Positions 1 to 8,643 are shown, counted from the stretch's first letter. The stretch: DNA of 52,683 nucleotides from JANJTY01 sp038257155 (GCA_038257155.1 JBBSJP010000031.1:1-52683); one strand, 5' to 3'. The notes: generated by a model not told the origin, from the letters alone. A program made the numbers and translations.

Positions 1-1
1 G

Positions 2-109
2 AAGACAAAGCTGAAGACCGTCGCGACGGAGCACATGCAAGCGCTTGAGCAAGCGCCAGAGCGCGTCATGAAGTACTTCCAGGATCCCCGCGTGAAGTAC
101 GCTGCATGA
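2..109 (+). CDS. 3' end of an unidentified gene entering from upstream
   Basis: An open frame runs from the window edge to a TGA at 107-109 and gives 35 residues ending in VMKYFQDPRVKYAA. The start lies outside the window. The stretch is Lys/Glu/Gln-rich and has no repeats or membrane segment. I do not recognise the family. A C-terminal tail of a mobile-element protein is conceivable but cannot be shown from so short a piece. The 214 bases between it and the convergent DUF1501 gene hold no open frame I would defend and only a weak GC-rich hairpin near 195-209. Confidence 0.4.
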   Translation, partial: KTKLKTVATEHMQALEQAPERVMKYFQDPRVKYAA

Positions 110-323
110 AGAATTCAGACTTCAGCGGGCCGGATCAATAGTCGGCAAGCCCCTGCGGGTGCGGTGATAGTGGTTCGATCGCTGCGGTCTCGTTCCGGCC
201 TGCGGCCGGCCTCGACCTCCGCGCCTCACCACGAACGGGCTAAAAGGTAGAAGTCATCAACTGACCTCGAACACTGCGCGTCGACTCGTGAACGGGACAG
301 CACCCGAGATGCCATAACCAGCC

Positions 324-1643
324 TCACTCAAAGCCGCTGCCAAACACCGCCGTCGCCGAACGGAACACCTCCAGCGGTGCGCCAAAGCCGGTACCGAGCA
401 CCACATCGGCGGCGCCGGAATCGCCGGCCAAGTGGTTCACCGTGGCGGCGAACAGGCGGCGGAAATCCGTGTTGGGAACCTGCGCGTCATGGATTCGGTT
501 GGGTCGTGTCGGGCCGCCCGGATCGAGGGTCGGCGCTTCGCCGTGCAGGCCGCCATTCACGGCATTGCCAATAAGGATGCTCATACCGCCCTGGCCGTGG
601 TCGGTGCCGGCACTGCCGTTGGCAGTGATCTGCCGGCCGAACTCGGAAACGATCTGCACCACCACGTCCTGCTCGCGGCCACTGCCTGCCAGCGCTGCGA
701 AGAATTTGCCGAGTCCTTCGTTGAGCTGGATCAGCAACTCCCCCTGCATTTCCAGCTGCCCGCCATGCGTGTCGAAGGGCCCATACGCCATGCTGTAGGT
801 CTGGCTGGGAATGCCGGCGCGGATCATCAGGGCGGTCTGCAGCAGATGGCCGGCAATGCGTGAATGCATGCCGGCGGTGATCGGCGGATCGGTGGCGGCG
901 ACGATGCGCTCGCTCATGTCAAAGGTACGGCCGATCAACTCGCCCGCTTGGCGCGGCAGGCCTTCGGGCTGGTCTGCGGCCATCGCCAGCAGCTGCTCGC
1001 GGAACAGCGTGGTGTCGGCGCCGCTCAGCGGGTATCCCGGCAGGCGCATGAAGAAGCCCTCGGTCGTCTGCAGCACGAGAGTCGGCGTATTGGCCGCCAC
1101 GCACTCCAGACGCAGCTCATTGAGGCTGACCGAGGCATACGGATTGCCGGGCGACACCAGGTCGTTGAAGCGACCGATCCAGCCGGTCGGGGTGACCAGG
1201 TTGGAATCGGTGGTCTGCCACACCTTCATCGAATCGAAGTGGCTGAAGCTGACCCGATCGAACTCGCCAATACCCTGGATGAAGGCGACGTCCTGCTGCG
1301 TGTTCCAGCGTTGCGCCAGCCAGTCCAGCGCCGGGTGCAGGCGGTACTGCGGCAGGCCGTTCAACGCCAGGGTGTCCTCCGGCGCGAGGGCCAGCGGACC
1401 GTGACCGAACTCTGCGTCGTAGTACCAGGAGTTCGTCACTGGCACCAATGTGTTCAGATCATCATTGCCGCCGTCGAGAATGATCTGCACCAGGATCGGC
1501 GTGCCGGATGGCAACACCGCGTCGCCGAAGCCGGCCAGCACGGCGGCGCTCGCCGGGGTGCCGAAGGCGCGGAACGCCAGGGGGCCGGCCGCGCTGGCGA
1601 GGCCGATGTAACCGAGGTTCTGCAGGAAGTGGCGACGTTTCAT
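324..1643 (-). CDS. DUF1501 family protein, Tat-exported, with C-terminal VFGSGFE
   Basis: A 439-residue protein of the DUF1501 family, sulfatase-fold-like exported proteins whose biochemical role is not established. The N-terminus carries a twin-arginine signal (MKRRHFLQNLG followed by a small-residue hydrophobic stretch to about residue 34), so export in folded form through Tat is likely. The segment ILDGGNDDLNTLVP near residues 55-68 and the late SEFGRQITANG and TDHGQGG motifs are typical of the family. It starts 10 bases after the DUF1800 stop, so the two form an operon. The protein ends in TAVFGSGFE, a tail shared with two unrelated secreted proteins in this window. Confidence 0.9.
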   Translation of the reverse strand: MKRRHFLQNLGYIGLASAAGPLAFRAFGTPASAAVLAGFGDAVLPSGTPILVQIILDGGNDDLNTLVPVTNSWYYDAEFGHGPLALAPEDTLALNGLPQYRLHPALDWLAQRWNTQQDVAFIQGIGEFDRVSFSHFDSMKVWQTTDSNLVTPTGWIGRFNDLVSPGNPYASVSLNELRLECVAANTPTLVLQTTEGFFMRLPGYPLSGADTTLFREQLLAMAADQPEGLPRQAGELIGRTFDMSERIVAATDPPITAGMHSRIAGHLLQTALMIRAGIPSQTYSMAYGPFDTHGGQLEMQGELLIQLNEGLGKFFAALAGSGREQDVVVQIVSEFGRQITANGSAGTDHGQGGMSILIGNAVNGGLHGEAPTLDPGGPTRPNRIHDAQVPNTDFRRLFAATVNHLAGDSGAADVVLGTGFGAPLEVFRSATAVFGSGFE

Positions 1644-1653
1644 GATTGGGCAC

Positions 1654-2997
1654 TCACTGCAGATAGAACTCGGGGGAATTTAGCCCCAGGCATAGGAGTC
1701 CGGCGGCACGCTCGTGGCTCCAGCTGCCTGCGGCGAAAGTGGCCATGGCATTTGCCGTGGCGGGCGCCACGTCGAACAGGCCCAGTGCGGCCAGCGCGAG
1801 TGATGCACGGCCCGCACCATCCAGGGCGCCACCGGCTGCGTGCAATTCACGCACCGTGCTGCTGCGGCGCAAGACCGGCACATCGCCTTCGCCGTCGTCG
1901 CGCGTGCTGAGCTCGCGTGCATGAGTCGACCAATGGATTGCCTGCCCGGCGTGTAGCCAGTCCTTGCCCTGCGGCCAGCCGTTGACGTTGGGCGCGTTGA
2001 ACAGATGCTGGCCGAGAAAGCTCATGCTGTAGGCGAAATTGAAATCACGCAGCTGGTGAAGATCCAGCGCGCGCAGCGTGGCGGCGACCAGTTCCATCGG
2101 GCATTTGACCCGCGAGCGGATGGATTCATCGGACAGAAATTCGGGCCGCTGGGCAATCGCCGTGACCAGGGCGCGAAGGTCGCAGCCCGAGCCGAACGCG
2201 GCTGCAAGCGTATCGATGACTGCGGGCTCGGGCTGCAGCCCGACGATGTGCCGGTAAAAGCGCTGCGCGATGAAGCGCCGATAGGCCGGCTGTTGATCGA
2301 TCGCCTGCATGACCTGATCGATATCCGCGGCGCCGCGCGGCGCGCCAAGAAACGTCTTGTTGCCATCATCCCAGCGCGACGCGATGAAATCGGCTTCGCC
2401 GGTGGTCCAGTTGTACTGGTAGCCGGTCAGCGCCCGCGCCATCTCCTTCACGTCGAGTTCGCTGTAGTTCGGCTGTCCGGTCACCGGATCGGTGATGCCG
2501 AGCGCGAACAGTTCCATCAGTTCGCGCGCAAGGTTCTCGTTGGCGTGGCCGACGCTGTTCTCGAATCCGTTCAAGTACCACTGCATGCCCGAGCCGACCG
2601 TCACTTCGCGCAGCACCGTGTGATACGAACCCAGTGCGTATTGCTTCAGAAGATTGGTGTACTTCTTGAAATCCGGATAGTGAAGCTGGTCGGTCTGCGA
2701 AATCACCAGCAGGCCCATCAGGATCCAGGTGATGCGTTCCTGCAACGGGTTGGGGCTGCGCGCGAACTGCTCGATGATGCGGTCCTGGAAGCGGCCGTAC
2801 TCTTCCCACTGCTCCCAGTCATCGCCGGCCTGCCACTCGGGCCAGGCCCAGTCAGCCAAGTCGGTCGGCGTACGCGCGCAAAGATCGATGATCAGGTTTT
2901 GCGGCCCGATCGCCAGCCCTGCGGCGATGTCGCCGGGTCCGGGGCCGAACCCGAGTCGGCGCCAGATGTGGGCGATCTGGGCTTCAATACTTGCCAT
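1654..2997 (-). CDS. DUF1800 domain-containing protein
   Basis: A 447-residue DUF1800 protein. Family hallmarks are the N-terminal HIWRRLGFGP motif (residues 10-19), the central NENLARELMELFALG-type segment around residues 150-170, and the C-terminal segment ending NSPEFYLQ. DUF1800 proteins are nearly always encoded directly before a DUF1501 gene, as here. The pair is thought to act in the envelope but no activity is established. No classical signal peptide is visible at the chosen ATG, so export may depend on the Tat-bearing partner or be absent; that is inference. A pair of CGTACG hexamers lies about 90 bases upstream. Confidence 0.9.
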   Translation of the reverse strand: MASIEAQIAHIWRRLGFGPGPGDIAAGLAIGPQNLIIDLCARTPTDLADWAWPEWQAGDDWEQWEEYGRFQDRIIEQFARSPNPLQERITWILMGLLVISQTDQLHYPDFKKYTNLLKQYALGSYHTVLREVTVGSGMQWYLNGFENSVGHANENLARELMELFALGITDPVTGQPNYSELDVKEMARALTGYQYNWTTGEADFIASRWDDGNKTFLGAPRGAADIDQVMQAIDQQPAYRRFIAQRFYRHIVGLQPEPAVIDTLAAAFGSGCDLRALVTAIAQRPEFLSDESIRSRVKCPMELVAATLRALDLHQLRDFNFAYSMSFLGQHLFNAPNVNGWPQGKDWLHAGQAIHWSTHARELSTRDDGEGDVPVLRRSSTVRELHAAGGALDGAGRASLALAALGLFDVAPATANAMATFAAGSWSHERAAGLLCLGLNSPEFYLQ

Positions 2998-3082
2998 GCT
3001 GAGCTACCGAATGCCGGCATACGGGCCGGCTCTGCAGGCGCATTCGACTGCAAATCCGAGCACAATGCAAAAGTCGCCGAAA

Positions 3083-3098
3083 CGTACGATAGCGTACG
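3083..3098. promoter_or_regulatory. Candidate operator: two palindromic CGTACG hexamers one helical turn apart
   Basis: CGTACG occurs at 3083-3088 and again at 3093-3098, centres exactly 10 bases apart, in the 165-base gap between the CnrX-like gene and the DUF1800 gene. Each hexamer is itself a palindrome. Spacing by one helical turn on the upstream side of a start codon suits a dimeric regulator. No regulator can be named from sequence. Confidence 0.3.
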
Positions 3099-3162
3099 CA
3101 GAGAAGGCCGGGACAGTCGGTGCTTCAGCAGGCGATCGGCCGATCTCCTCTCGAAGCGCTGC

Positions 3163-3669
3163 TCAATTGCCGCCCGCGTCGTGCTCGCCGCGTGGCTCGT
3201 GCTCGCTGCGTTCGCGGCCGCGCTCGTGCCTTCCGGAATGGCGCAGGGCCTTTGCCAGGCGCTGCCGACCTTCGGCGTCCATGCTGGTGGCCAGTTCGAC
3301 GATGGCCTGCTGCGCGTGTTCGGCAAGCCCGCCGCTGTGCAGACGAACGCGCTGCATCGCTGCATCCAGCACATCGCGCTCGAAGGGCTCGGCCAGCAGC
3401 GCCTGCTCGACATCGCGGCGCGCGGTGCGCGCCTCGCGCGCCTGTTCGCGAAAGAGTTCCCGTCGCGATTCCAGCGCGGCGCGCAGTGCGGTGCGCTCGG
3501 CATCGTTCAAGTGCCGATGCAGGGCGCGCGGACTGGGAAAGCCGGCGCCTGATAGCGAGCCGCTGCCGCCGTGCATGCGATGCGTCAGCAGCCAGGTACC
3601 CAGGGCGGTGGCGAAAACCAGGTTCAGTGCCAGTGAGGCCACCAGCAGCCAGCGAATTCGAGTCGTCAT
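3163..3669 (-). CDS. CnrX/Spy-like periplasmic heavy-metal sensor
   Basis: A 168-residue protein with an N-terminal signal anchor (residues about 5-26, WLLVASLALNLVFATALG) and a charged helical periplasmic domain. The pattern HRHLNDAERTALRAALESRR, then an RREL/QAREAR helix and a second amphipathic hairpin, resembles the Metal_resist group (CnrX, ZraP, CpxP/Spy relatives). The His/Gly-rich tail (ERSEHEPRGEHDAGGN) could bind metal. It is the last gene of a three-gene operon, two bases after the anti-sigma-like gene, the same gene set as cnrH-cnrY-cnrX of Cupriavidus. Sensing of a metal or envelope stress is inferred from that context. Confidence 0.72.
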   Translation of the reverse strand: MTTRIRWLLVASLALNLVFATALGTWLLTHRMHGGSGSLSGAGFPSPRALHRHLNDAERTALRAALESRRELFREQAREARTARRDVEQALLAEPFERDVLDAAMQRVRLHSGGLAEHAQQAIVELATSMDAEGRQRLAKALRHSGRHERGRERSEHEPRGEHDAGGN

Positions 3670-3671
3670 GC

Positions 3672-4109
3672 TCAGTACTCCAAATCTTCGTCATCGAGCT
3701 GCAGCAAGGCGAGCAGATCGGCAGGCTGCTGTTCACTCTCAAGCTCATCCAGGCCAAGCCCGAGGCCCAGCGCAATGCCCAGGCTCAGGGCCGCCGCAAG
3801 CGACGGAGCAGCAAGTCGCCAGCCGCCCAGTTCGGCAATCAGGTCGCGCCATGCGAAAGCCTTTGCCCGCGGGCCTGAAGTCGATCGAGCTTCGGCAAGG
3901 ATGCGCTGCCGCAGCCATGGTGAGGGCGCTGCGGGTGGCGGCAGTTGCAGCGCGACATCGAAACTGCGCGCCTGCTGCAGGCGATGCCGGGCTTCGTCGC
4001 TTTCCACCAGCAGCTGCGCTGCTGATCGCGATGCCGTGGAAGGCCAGCGCGAGAGGTCGGCGCCGTAGGCATCCAGCAGCTCCGAGAAACGTTCGATAGT
4101 CAGGGACAT
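3672..4109 (-). CDS. Putative single-pass anti-sigma factor
   Basis: A 145-residue protein with a soluble N-terminal part (residues 1-95), one hydrophobic segment (about 98-120, AAALSLGIALGLGLG) and a short acidic periplasmic tail (DDEDLEY end). The N-terminus, RFSELLDAYGADLSRWPS, matches a motif common in small proteobacterial proteins encoded after ECF sigma genes. No zinc-binding ZAS motif (HxxxCxxC) is present. The gene follows the sigma gene by two bases and precedes the CnrX-like gene by two bases. By position and topology it should hold the sigma factor at the membrane. That role is inferred; sequence similarity alone would not prove it. Confidence 0.6.
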   Translation of the reverse strand: MSLTIERFSELLDAYGADLSRWPSTASRSAAQLLVESDEARHRLQQARSFDVALQLPPPAAPSPWLRQRILAEARSTSGPRAKAFAWRDLIAELGGWRLAAPSLAAALSLGIALGLGLGLDELESEQQPADLLALLQLDDEDLEY

Positions 4110-4111
4110 GC

Positions 4112-4687
4112 TCAGGATCCGGTTGCATGCTGAGAGGAAGAGGTTGCCGCGATGCGCAGCTTCAGGCCGCGACGCGCGCGACTGAGCAGCGATTCGAGTG
4201 CATCCTCGGAAACACCCATGGCCTGCGCCGCTTCCTGTTGGCTCAGACCTTCGTAGTGGAACAGGACCAGCGCTTCGCGCTGACGCTCGGGCAGATCCGC
4301 CAGCGCCAGGCTCAGCGACTCAACTCGCTGGGTTTCAGAAAACTGCTGGTCGGGCATTGGTCCTCGATCAGGCAGGGTTTCGACCAGCTCATCGATGGGA
4401 CGCCGAGCCCTGAGGCGGTCGCGGCACAGATTCAGGGTCACTTGATACAACCAGGTCGAATAGCGCGCACCGCCCGGTCGCCAGCTGCCAGCATGTTCCC
4501 AGGCGCGCAGGAAGGCATCCTGGGTCACATCATCGGCCTCGGCAGCGCTGCCCAGCAGACGCTGGGCAAGTCGATGCAGCGCCGGCAGGTGGCGGTCGAC
4601 CAGGACGGCAAACGCCGCCTGGTCGCCGCGCCGCAGATTCGCCAGCAGTTCGGCATCAGGATCGTCATGCGTGTGGACAGCAGGCAT
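4112..4687 (-). CDS. ECF sigma-70 family RNA polymerase sigma factor (anti-sigma-controlled type)
   Basis: A 191-residue ECF sigma factor. Region 2 spans about residues 25-95 and includes EADDVTQDAFLRAW with the usual acidic pair (Asp52, Asp53), then YSTWLYQVTLNLCRDRLR. Region 4 (about 125-180) reads LPERQREALVLFHYEGLSQQEAAQAMGVSEDALESLLSRARRGLK, a clear helix-turn-helix. I chose the ATG at 4687 (MPAVHTHDD) because the 35 residues upstream of it look unlike the family. It heads the operon with the anti-sigma-like and CnrX-like genes. Unlike the three kinase-linked sigma factors further on, it keeps the acidic 2.2 motif, which fits control by sequestration. Confidence 0.88.
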   Translation of the reverse strand: MPAVHTHDDPDAELLANLRRGDQAAFAVLVDRHLPALHRLAQRLLGSAAEADDVTQDAFLRAWEHAGSWRPGGARYSTWLYQVTLNLCRDRLRARRPIDELVETLPDRGPMPDQQFSETQRVESLSLALADLPERQREALVLFHYEGLSQQEAAQAMGVSEDALESLLSRARRGLKLRIAATSSSQHATGS

Positions 4688-4872
4688 GCGTCGATCTTTA
4701 CCCGGATTCCTGGCCAAGGGCCAGTACGGTGCAAGTCTTCCGGGTTTCAACCTTGCGCTCATGCATCGCCAACCATCCTGGCCAACCAGCACCGGGCGGC
4801 AGAAGCCGGCCGGGTTGCTGGCCTGTGGAATGGCAGGCGCCGATGTGGGTCGAATTGCCTGCCGTGCCCGAA

Positions 4873-5322
4873 CTAGTCGTTGTGGTGCCCGCCGTGACCA
4901 CGCCCATGACCACGGCCTTCTGCGCGCATTGCCTTGCGTGCGGCCATCATCTCTTCGCGATCCACGGTGCCGTCTCCATTGGTGTCGTGCTTGGCGATGC
5001 GCTCGAGCTGCTGAGCGGCATGATCCTGCACCGAGATGCGTTCGCCGTGGCGGCTTTCAAAGCGCTTCTTCATGCGCTCCTCGCGCATTGCCTTGTGATG
5101 AGCCAGTGCCTCATCGGCGGTGATGAAACCATCACCATCGAGATCCATCGCGGCACTGCGTTCGGCGATGCGCTGCCCGGCCTCGGCAAGCACCACCGGA
5201 GCGCGCTGGTGCTTGCCGCGCTGGCCTTCTTCAGTATCATCCGAGCCGGCTACGGCGAGGGATCCTGCCATCAGCCCAAGCAGGGTGGCGGCGGCGATGC
5301 TGGTGCGTCGAAATGCGTTCAT
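4873..5322 (-). CDS. Secreted EF-hand calcium-binding protein with His/Gly-rich tail
   Basis: A 149-residue exported protein. The ATG at 5322 gives a good signal peptide (MNAFRRTSIAAATLLGLMAG, cleavage near AVAG-S) and has GGAG at proper spacing. Two EF-hand loops are visible: DLDGDGFITADE in the middle and DTNGDGTVDREE further on, both with the D-x-D/N-x-D-G calcium ligands. The C-terminus is GRGHGRGHGGHHND, which could bind transition metal. It lies 136 bases downstream of the MtrB-like porin on the same strand and just upstream of the metal-sensing sigma operon. A periplasmic calcium- or metal-binding accessory is plausible; its partner is unknown. Confidence 0.85.
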   Translation of the reverse strand: MNAFRRTSIAAATLLGLMAGSLAVAGSDDTEEGQRGKHQRAPVVLAEAGQRIAERSAAMDLDGDGFITADEALAHHKAMREERMKKRFESRHGERISVQDHAAQQLERIAKHDTNGDGTVDREEMMAARKAMRAEGRGHGRGHGGHHND

Positions 5323-5458
5323 CTGGGGAATCTCCGGGGAAAGGATGCGAGGACGTGCCTCAGAGGATTGCACGCAGGCCAGGGCAATTCCCGTCGCGAG
5401 ATTCTGCATTGTGTCGGCCCTGGTTCAGTTTCAGACCAAGCCTGGTCAGCGCGGCAAC

Positions 5459-7693
5459 TCAGAACTCATGGCGAAGCGACAGCAGCACGGCATGAACCCG
5501 ATAGTCGGGGCTGTTCTGTCCCAGCAGGATGACATTGGCGAGCGTGTCCGGACCGACGCCGCTGCTGGCGAAATCCGCGCTGCTGAATCGCTCGTGGCGG
5601 TAGCCAAGCCGCAGACTGGTGCTGGTTGAAAGCCTGAACTCGCTGGCCATGTCAAAGGTTCCAATCCGCGCCTCGGTTTCGGGCAATGGCGCCCAAGTCA
5701 GCGCCGGGCCGGTCGTCACCTGCACCGATCCGCGGGCTCGCGTCAGCACGTAGTCGGCGCGCAGGGTGGTCTTGTCGTTGGCCAGGTTTCGCGCCAGTCC
5801 CACGCCGGCGCTGTCGACCCGGTCAACGTGCTCTGCGAACCAGTTGCGCGCGGGATCGCCCGCTTGCTCTAGACGGGTGGCGCCGCCCTGGAAGGCCCGC
5901 GCGGATTGATCGAAGGCCATCCACTCGCGGCCGACAAAACCGTGCAGCGACCAGCCATCTGCTGGATGCAGGCTGGCATCGAGGTGCACATTGCGCAGCC
6001 GACTGCGGGTGAGGCCGAACTCGGAACGTCGGTAATCGTCGGCGGTGCGGCCAAGCGAGGCGGACAACGCAAGGATCTCGCTCGGCGCGAACGAGCCAAC
6101 GATTGCCAGCTGACTGCGCTCGCGGTCCGCCAGATGGTACTGGCGCAGGCCGGGAAGGTTTTCGAATCCGCCCGGCACCGTGTCGGTGTAGGCCGGCGTA
6201 TGGCTGTCCAGGAAGGGTCGGTTGCCTAGGTAGGTCGAGCCACCGCGGCGGCTTCCCACCCAGCGCAAGCCCGCGCTCAGTCGCTCGCTGATGCGGCTGC
6301 GCAAACTCAGGTTGAGGCGGCTTTCTTCACTGTCGGAACGCGCAGACCAGGTGCGGTCGATCACCCGCCGTTCAACACCAAGTCGCAGGTCCGCCAGTGG
6401 CCCGAAGCGATAGCCCGAAGCCACACCCAGGCGTTGTTCGCGGTAACCGACCGGCAGATTGATGCGCCGACGCGCGCTGGCATCGGCGGCATCCTGCTGC
6501 TGCGAATCGCCGCCAATGCCAACATAGGCATCGCGCGGGGTTCGGTTGTCGCGTTCGTCGAAGCGGTAGTCGAGCGTCCAGTTCCACGCCGCAGCGGGCC
6601 GGGCCGCAAGCCTGAAGACCAGCAGGCGGGTGTCAATCCGGCCATCCAGGGAGGCGCGCGGCAGCGGGTCAACGATGCTCTGCGCCAGGTCTGGATTGAC
6701 TGTGTAGGGCAGGAAGGCCTGGTTCTGGCGCATTTGCCCGGTCGCCACGTCGAGATTGAGGCGTGTCGTGGAGGTCAGGGCATAGCCCAGTCCCAGGCTG
6801 AACTGGTGGAAACGATTGTCAGGCGGCAAGGCCAACTGGCCCCTGCCGTTGGGGAATCCTGCCGAAGCGGCCCATCCGGAAATGGCGGCGAACGGGTTCT
6901 GCCAGACCAGGCTGGCATAGGCATTGTCAAAGTGCGACACCTGCACGGCGCTGCGCAGCTGCAGACGAGTGCCGGCGTGACTGAGGCTGAAATCGAACAA
7001 TCGGGTGCGCTGATCGAGCGGCTCGGGCAGCATGGCGACGCGTGGATTGCCGCCGCTATTGCCGATGAGTCCGGCGATGCTGCGCAGGCCCTGCTTGCGC
7101 TCGTGTCGAAGCTGGGCTTCCACCTTCCAGGCTTCGGGCATCCAGATTGCCGCGCCAGCGGCGCCGCTCTGTCGAACCGACGCGAGACGGAATTCGTCAA
7201 GGCTGGGTAACAGCGTGCCAAGGCCTGCGGTGGTTGGCGCCGCAACCCAGTTGCCCGGAAGCGCAAGATTGGCCGAGCCCACGCCCAGCATCGGTGTGCT
7301 GGCCGTTTCGCGGGCACTTGGCAAACGCTGGTAAGTGGCCCAGACGCGATAGCGACCCGGCTGCGCCAGACTGGCCTGCACCTCGTGCGAGGCGAGCCCC
7401 AGATCGCGGCCGCGGAGCCGCCATACCGGTTTGCCCGCCGCGTCCAGTTCATCGCTGCGGCACAGTTGCAGATCGGCAAAGCCCCGCAGGCCCTCTGCGC
7501 TGCCTGCATAGCGCCCGTAGCGAAAGCTGTCGCTGGAAAGGTAGGCCAGGCCAAGGTCGATGCGCTGGCAATCCGCTTCAGGCGACGGCTCGGCAGCGGG
7601 AACCGCAAAGCTTGCTGCAAGCATGGCCAATGCTAGGCAGCGCCCGGCCCAGGTGCGGGCGTTTGTGCTGATCACGCGATTGCGAGTTCTCAT
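5459..7693 (-). CDS. MtrB/PioB family decaheme-associated outer-membrane beta-barrel protein
   Basis: A 744-residue outer-membrane porin. It has an N-terminal signal peptide (residues about 16-34, ending AVPAAEP), long alternating hydrophobic/polar strands throughout and a C-terminal phenylalanine (LSLRHEF) as expected for BAM-inserted barrels. In this family the barrel sheathes a periplasmic decaheme cytochrome and carries electrons across the outer membrane. The decaheme gene sits 8 bases upstream, with GAGGTGAGGG before the ATG, so the two are co-transcribed. The CxxC found near the N-terminus of Shewanella MtrB is absent; only two isolated cysteines occur (EADCQR, LQLCRS). PioB- or MtoB-like direction of flow cannot be told from sequence. 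Confidence 0.87.
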   Translation of the reverse strand: MRTRNRVISTNARTWAGRCLALAMLAASFAVPAAEPSPEADCQRIDLGLAYLSSDSFRYGRYAGSAEGLRGFADLQLCRSDELDAAGKPVWRLRGRDLGLASHEVQASLAQPGRYRVWATYQRLPSARETASTPMLGVGSANLALPGNWVAAPTTAGLGTLLPSLDEFRLASVRQSGAAGAAIWMPEAWKVEAQLRHERKQGLRSIAGLIGNSGGNPRVAMLPEPLDQRTRLFDFSLSHAGTRLQLRSAVQVSHFDNAYASLVWQNPFAAISGWAASAGFPNGRGQLALPPDNRFHQFSLGLGYALTSTTRLNLDVATGQMRQNQAFLPYTVNPDLAQSIVDPLPRASLDGRIDTRLLVFRLAARPAAAWNWTLDYRFDERDNRTPRDAYVGIGGDSQQQDAADASARRRINLPVGYREQRLGVASGYRFGPLADLRLGVERRVIDRTWSARSDSEESRLNLSLRSRISERLSAGLRWVGSRRGGSTYLGNRPFLDSHTPAYTDTVPGGFENLPGLRQYHLADRERSQLAIVGSFAPSEILALSASLGRTADDYRRSEFGLTRSRLRNVHLDASLHPADGWSLHGFVGREWMAFDQSARAFQGGATRLEQAGDPARNWFAEHVDRVDSAGVGLARNLANDKTTLRADYVLTRARGSVQVTTGPALTWAPLPETEARIGTFDMASEFRLSTSTSLRLGYRHERFSSADFASSGVGPDTLANVILLGQNSPDYRVHAVLLSLRHEF

Positions 7694-7701
7694 CCCTCAC
7701 C

Positions 7702-8643
7702 TCATCGCGTGGTGCTGGCACCGGAAGGATGATTGCTGCCGTGCACTTGTGCATGGCAGTTTTGGCAATCCTTGCCAAGCAGCGACTGCGAGCCGGATGG
7801 AAGGCTGTCGCCGGGCAGTCCGGTGCCGCTCAACGCAGCGCTGGGATGAAACTGCGCCAGATGGCATTGCTGGCACAGGAAGGGTGTGCGCTGGGTCAGC
7901 ATGGCCGGATGCACCGAGCCGTGCGGACGGTGGCAGTTCATGCAGTCCTCACGTGCCGGTGGGTGTTCCCACAGGAAGGGCCCGCGCAGCTCGGCGTGGC
8001 AGGTGTAGCAGGTCTCGTTGACGTTGCCACCGATCAGCAGGCTGGTGCCCACGCCGCCATGTGCGGCGTGGCAATCGCTGCATCCCATGCGGCCATCGTG
8101 CAGCGGATGAGCGGAAGGTCTCAGCATTTCGGCGCGCTGCTGCTGGTGGCAGCCACCGCACACCGCGGGCTCGTTCGCCTTGTCGAGGGCGGGGTCTTGT
8201 GCAGCGTGGGACGTGTGGCAATCGCTGCAGCGCAGATTGGCTGCCTCGTGGGCGCTGCCAAGCCAATGCATTCCGGCATCGATGCGATGGCAGTCACTGC
8301 AAACCTTGTTCTGCTCGGTCGCAGTCAGGGCCGAATGTGAACCAAACACGCGGTCCGGGGCGGTTCGCGGCTGGCCGCGCGCTGGCCGGCGCATATGATC
8401 ATGGCTCGCGCCGTGGCAGCTCGCACACCCCGATTCGGCGAAGCCCGTTCGCGCGTCGTGGACGCTGGCATGCGGGGTTTGCAGAATCCCGACGAGGTCT
8501 GGCTCGTTGTGACAATCAAGACAGTCCTGCGCCGCGTCGGGCAGTCGCTCCAGCCGTTCATCCGGCAGCGTGGAATCCGCAGCAGCCGCGCGCCAACCAA
8601 CACCCAGACAAAGCATCAGGATCAGTGCCAGCAGGATTCGCAC
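7702..8643 (-). CDS. MtrA/DmsE family decaheme c-type cytochrome
   Basis: A 313-residue periplasmic multiheme cytochrome with a signal peptide (MRILLALILMLCLGVGW, cleavage after AAA). I count ten CxxCH haem sites: CLDCH, CASCH, CSDCH, CSDCH, CGGCH, CSDCH, CYTCH, CMNCH, CQQCH and CQNCH. The last is followed by AQVHGSNHPSGAS, the C-terminal signature of the DmsE/MtrA/PioA group. With the MtrB-like barrel encoded next it should form a trans-outer-membrane electron conduit, used either for export of electrons to minerals or acceptors or for uptake from Fe(II). No extracellular MtrC/OmcA-type cytochrome gene is in the window. It is transcribed divergently from the flavocytochrome gene. Confidence 0.95.
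   Translation of the reverse strand: MRILLALILMLCLGVGWRAAAADSTLPDERLERLPDAAQDCLDCHNEPDLVGILQTPHASVHDARTGFAESGCASCHGASHDHMRRPARGQPRTAPDRVFGSHSALTATEQNKVCSDCHRIDAGMHWLGSAHEAANLRCSDCHTSHAAQDPALDKANEPAVCGGCHQQQRAEMLRPSAHPLHDGRMGCSDCHAAHGGVGTSLLIGGNVNETCYTCHAELRGPFLWEHPPAREDCMNCHRPHGSVHPAMLTQRTPFLCQQCHLAQFHPSAALSGTGLPGDSLPSGSQSLLGKDCQNCHAQVHGSNHPSGASTTR

Noticed and set aside
2..109. Transposase remnant at the left edge
   Set aside because: Thirty-five residues are too few to assign. No terminal inverted repeat was found in the following 200 bases.
2005..3552. Long open frame (about 515 codons) on the plus strand opposite the DUF1800 gene
   Set aside because: It is antisense to DUF1800 and the CnrX-like gene, has low-complexity Arg/Ala-rich composition and no recognisable domain. 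Such frames are common in GC-rich DNA.
7702..8643. DMSO respiration locus (DmsE name)
   Set aside because: Although the decaheme matches the DmsE/MtrA group, no DmsA/DmsB molybdoenzyme gene is in the window, so a DMSO reductase assignment is unsupported.
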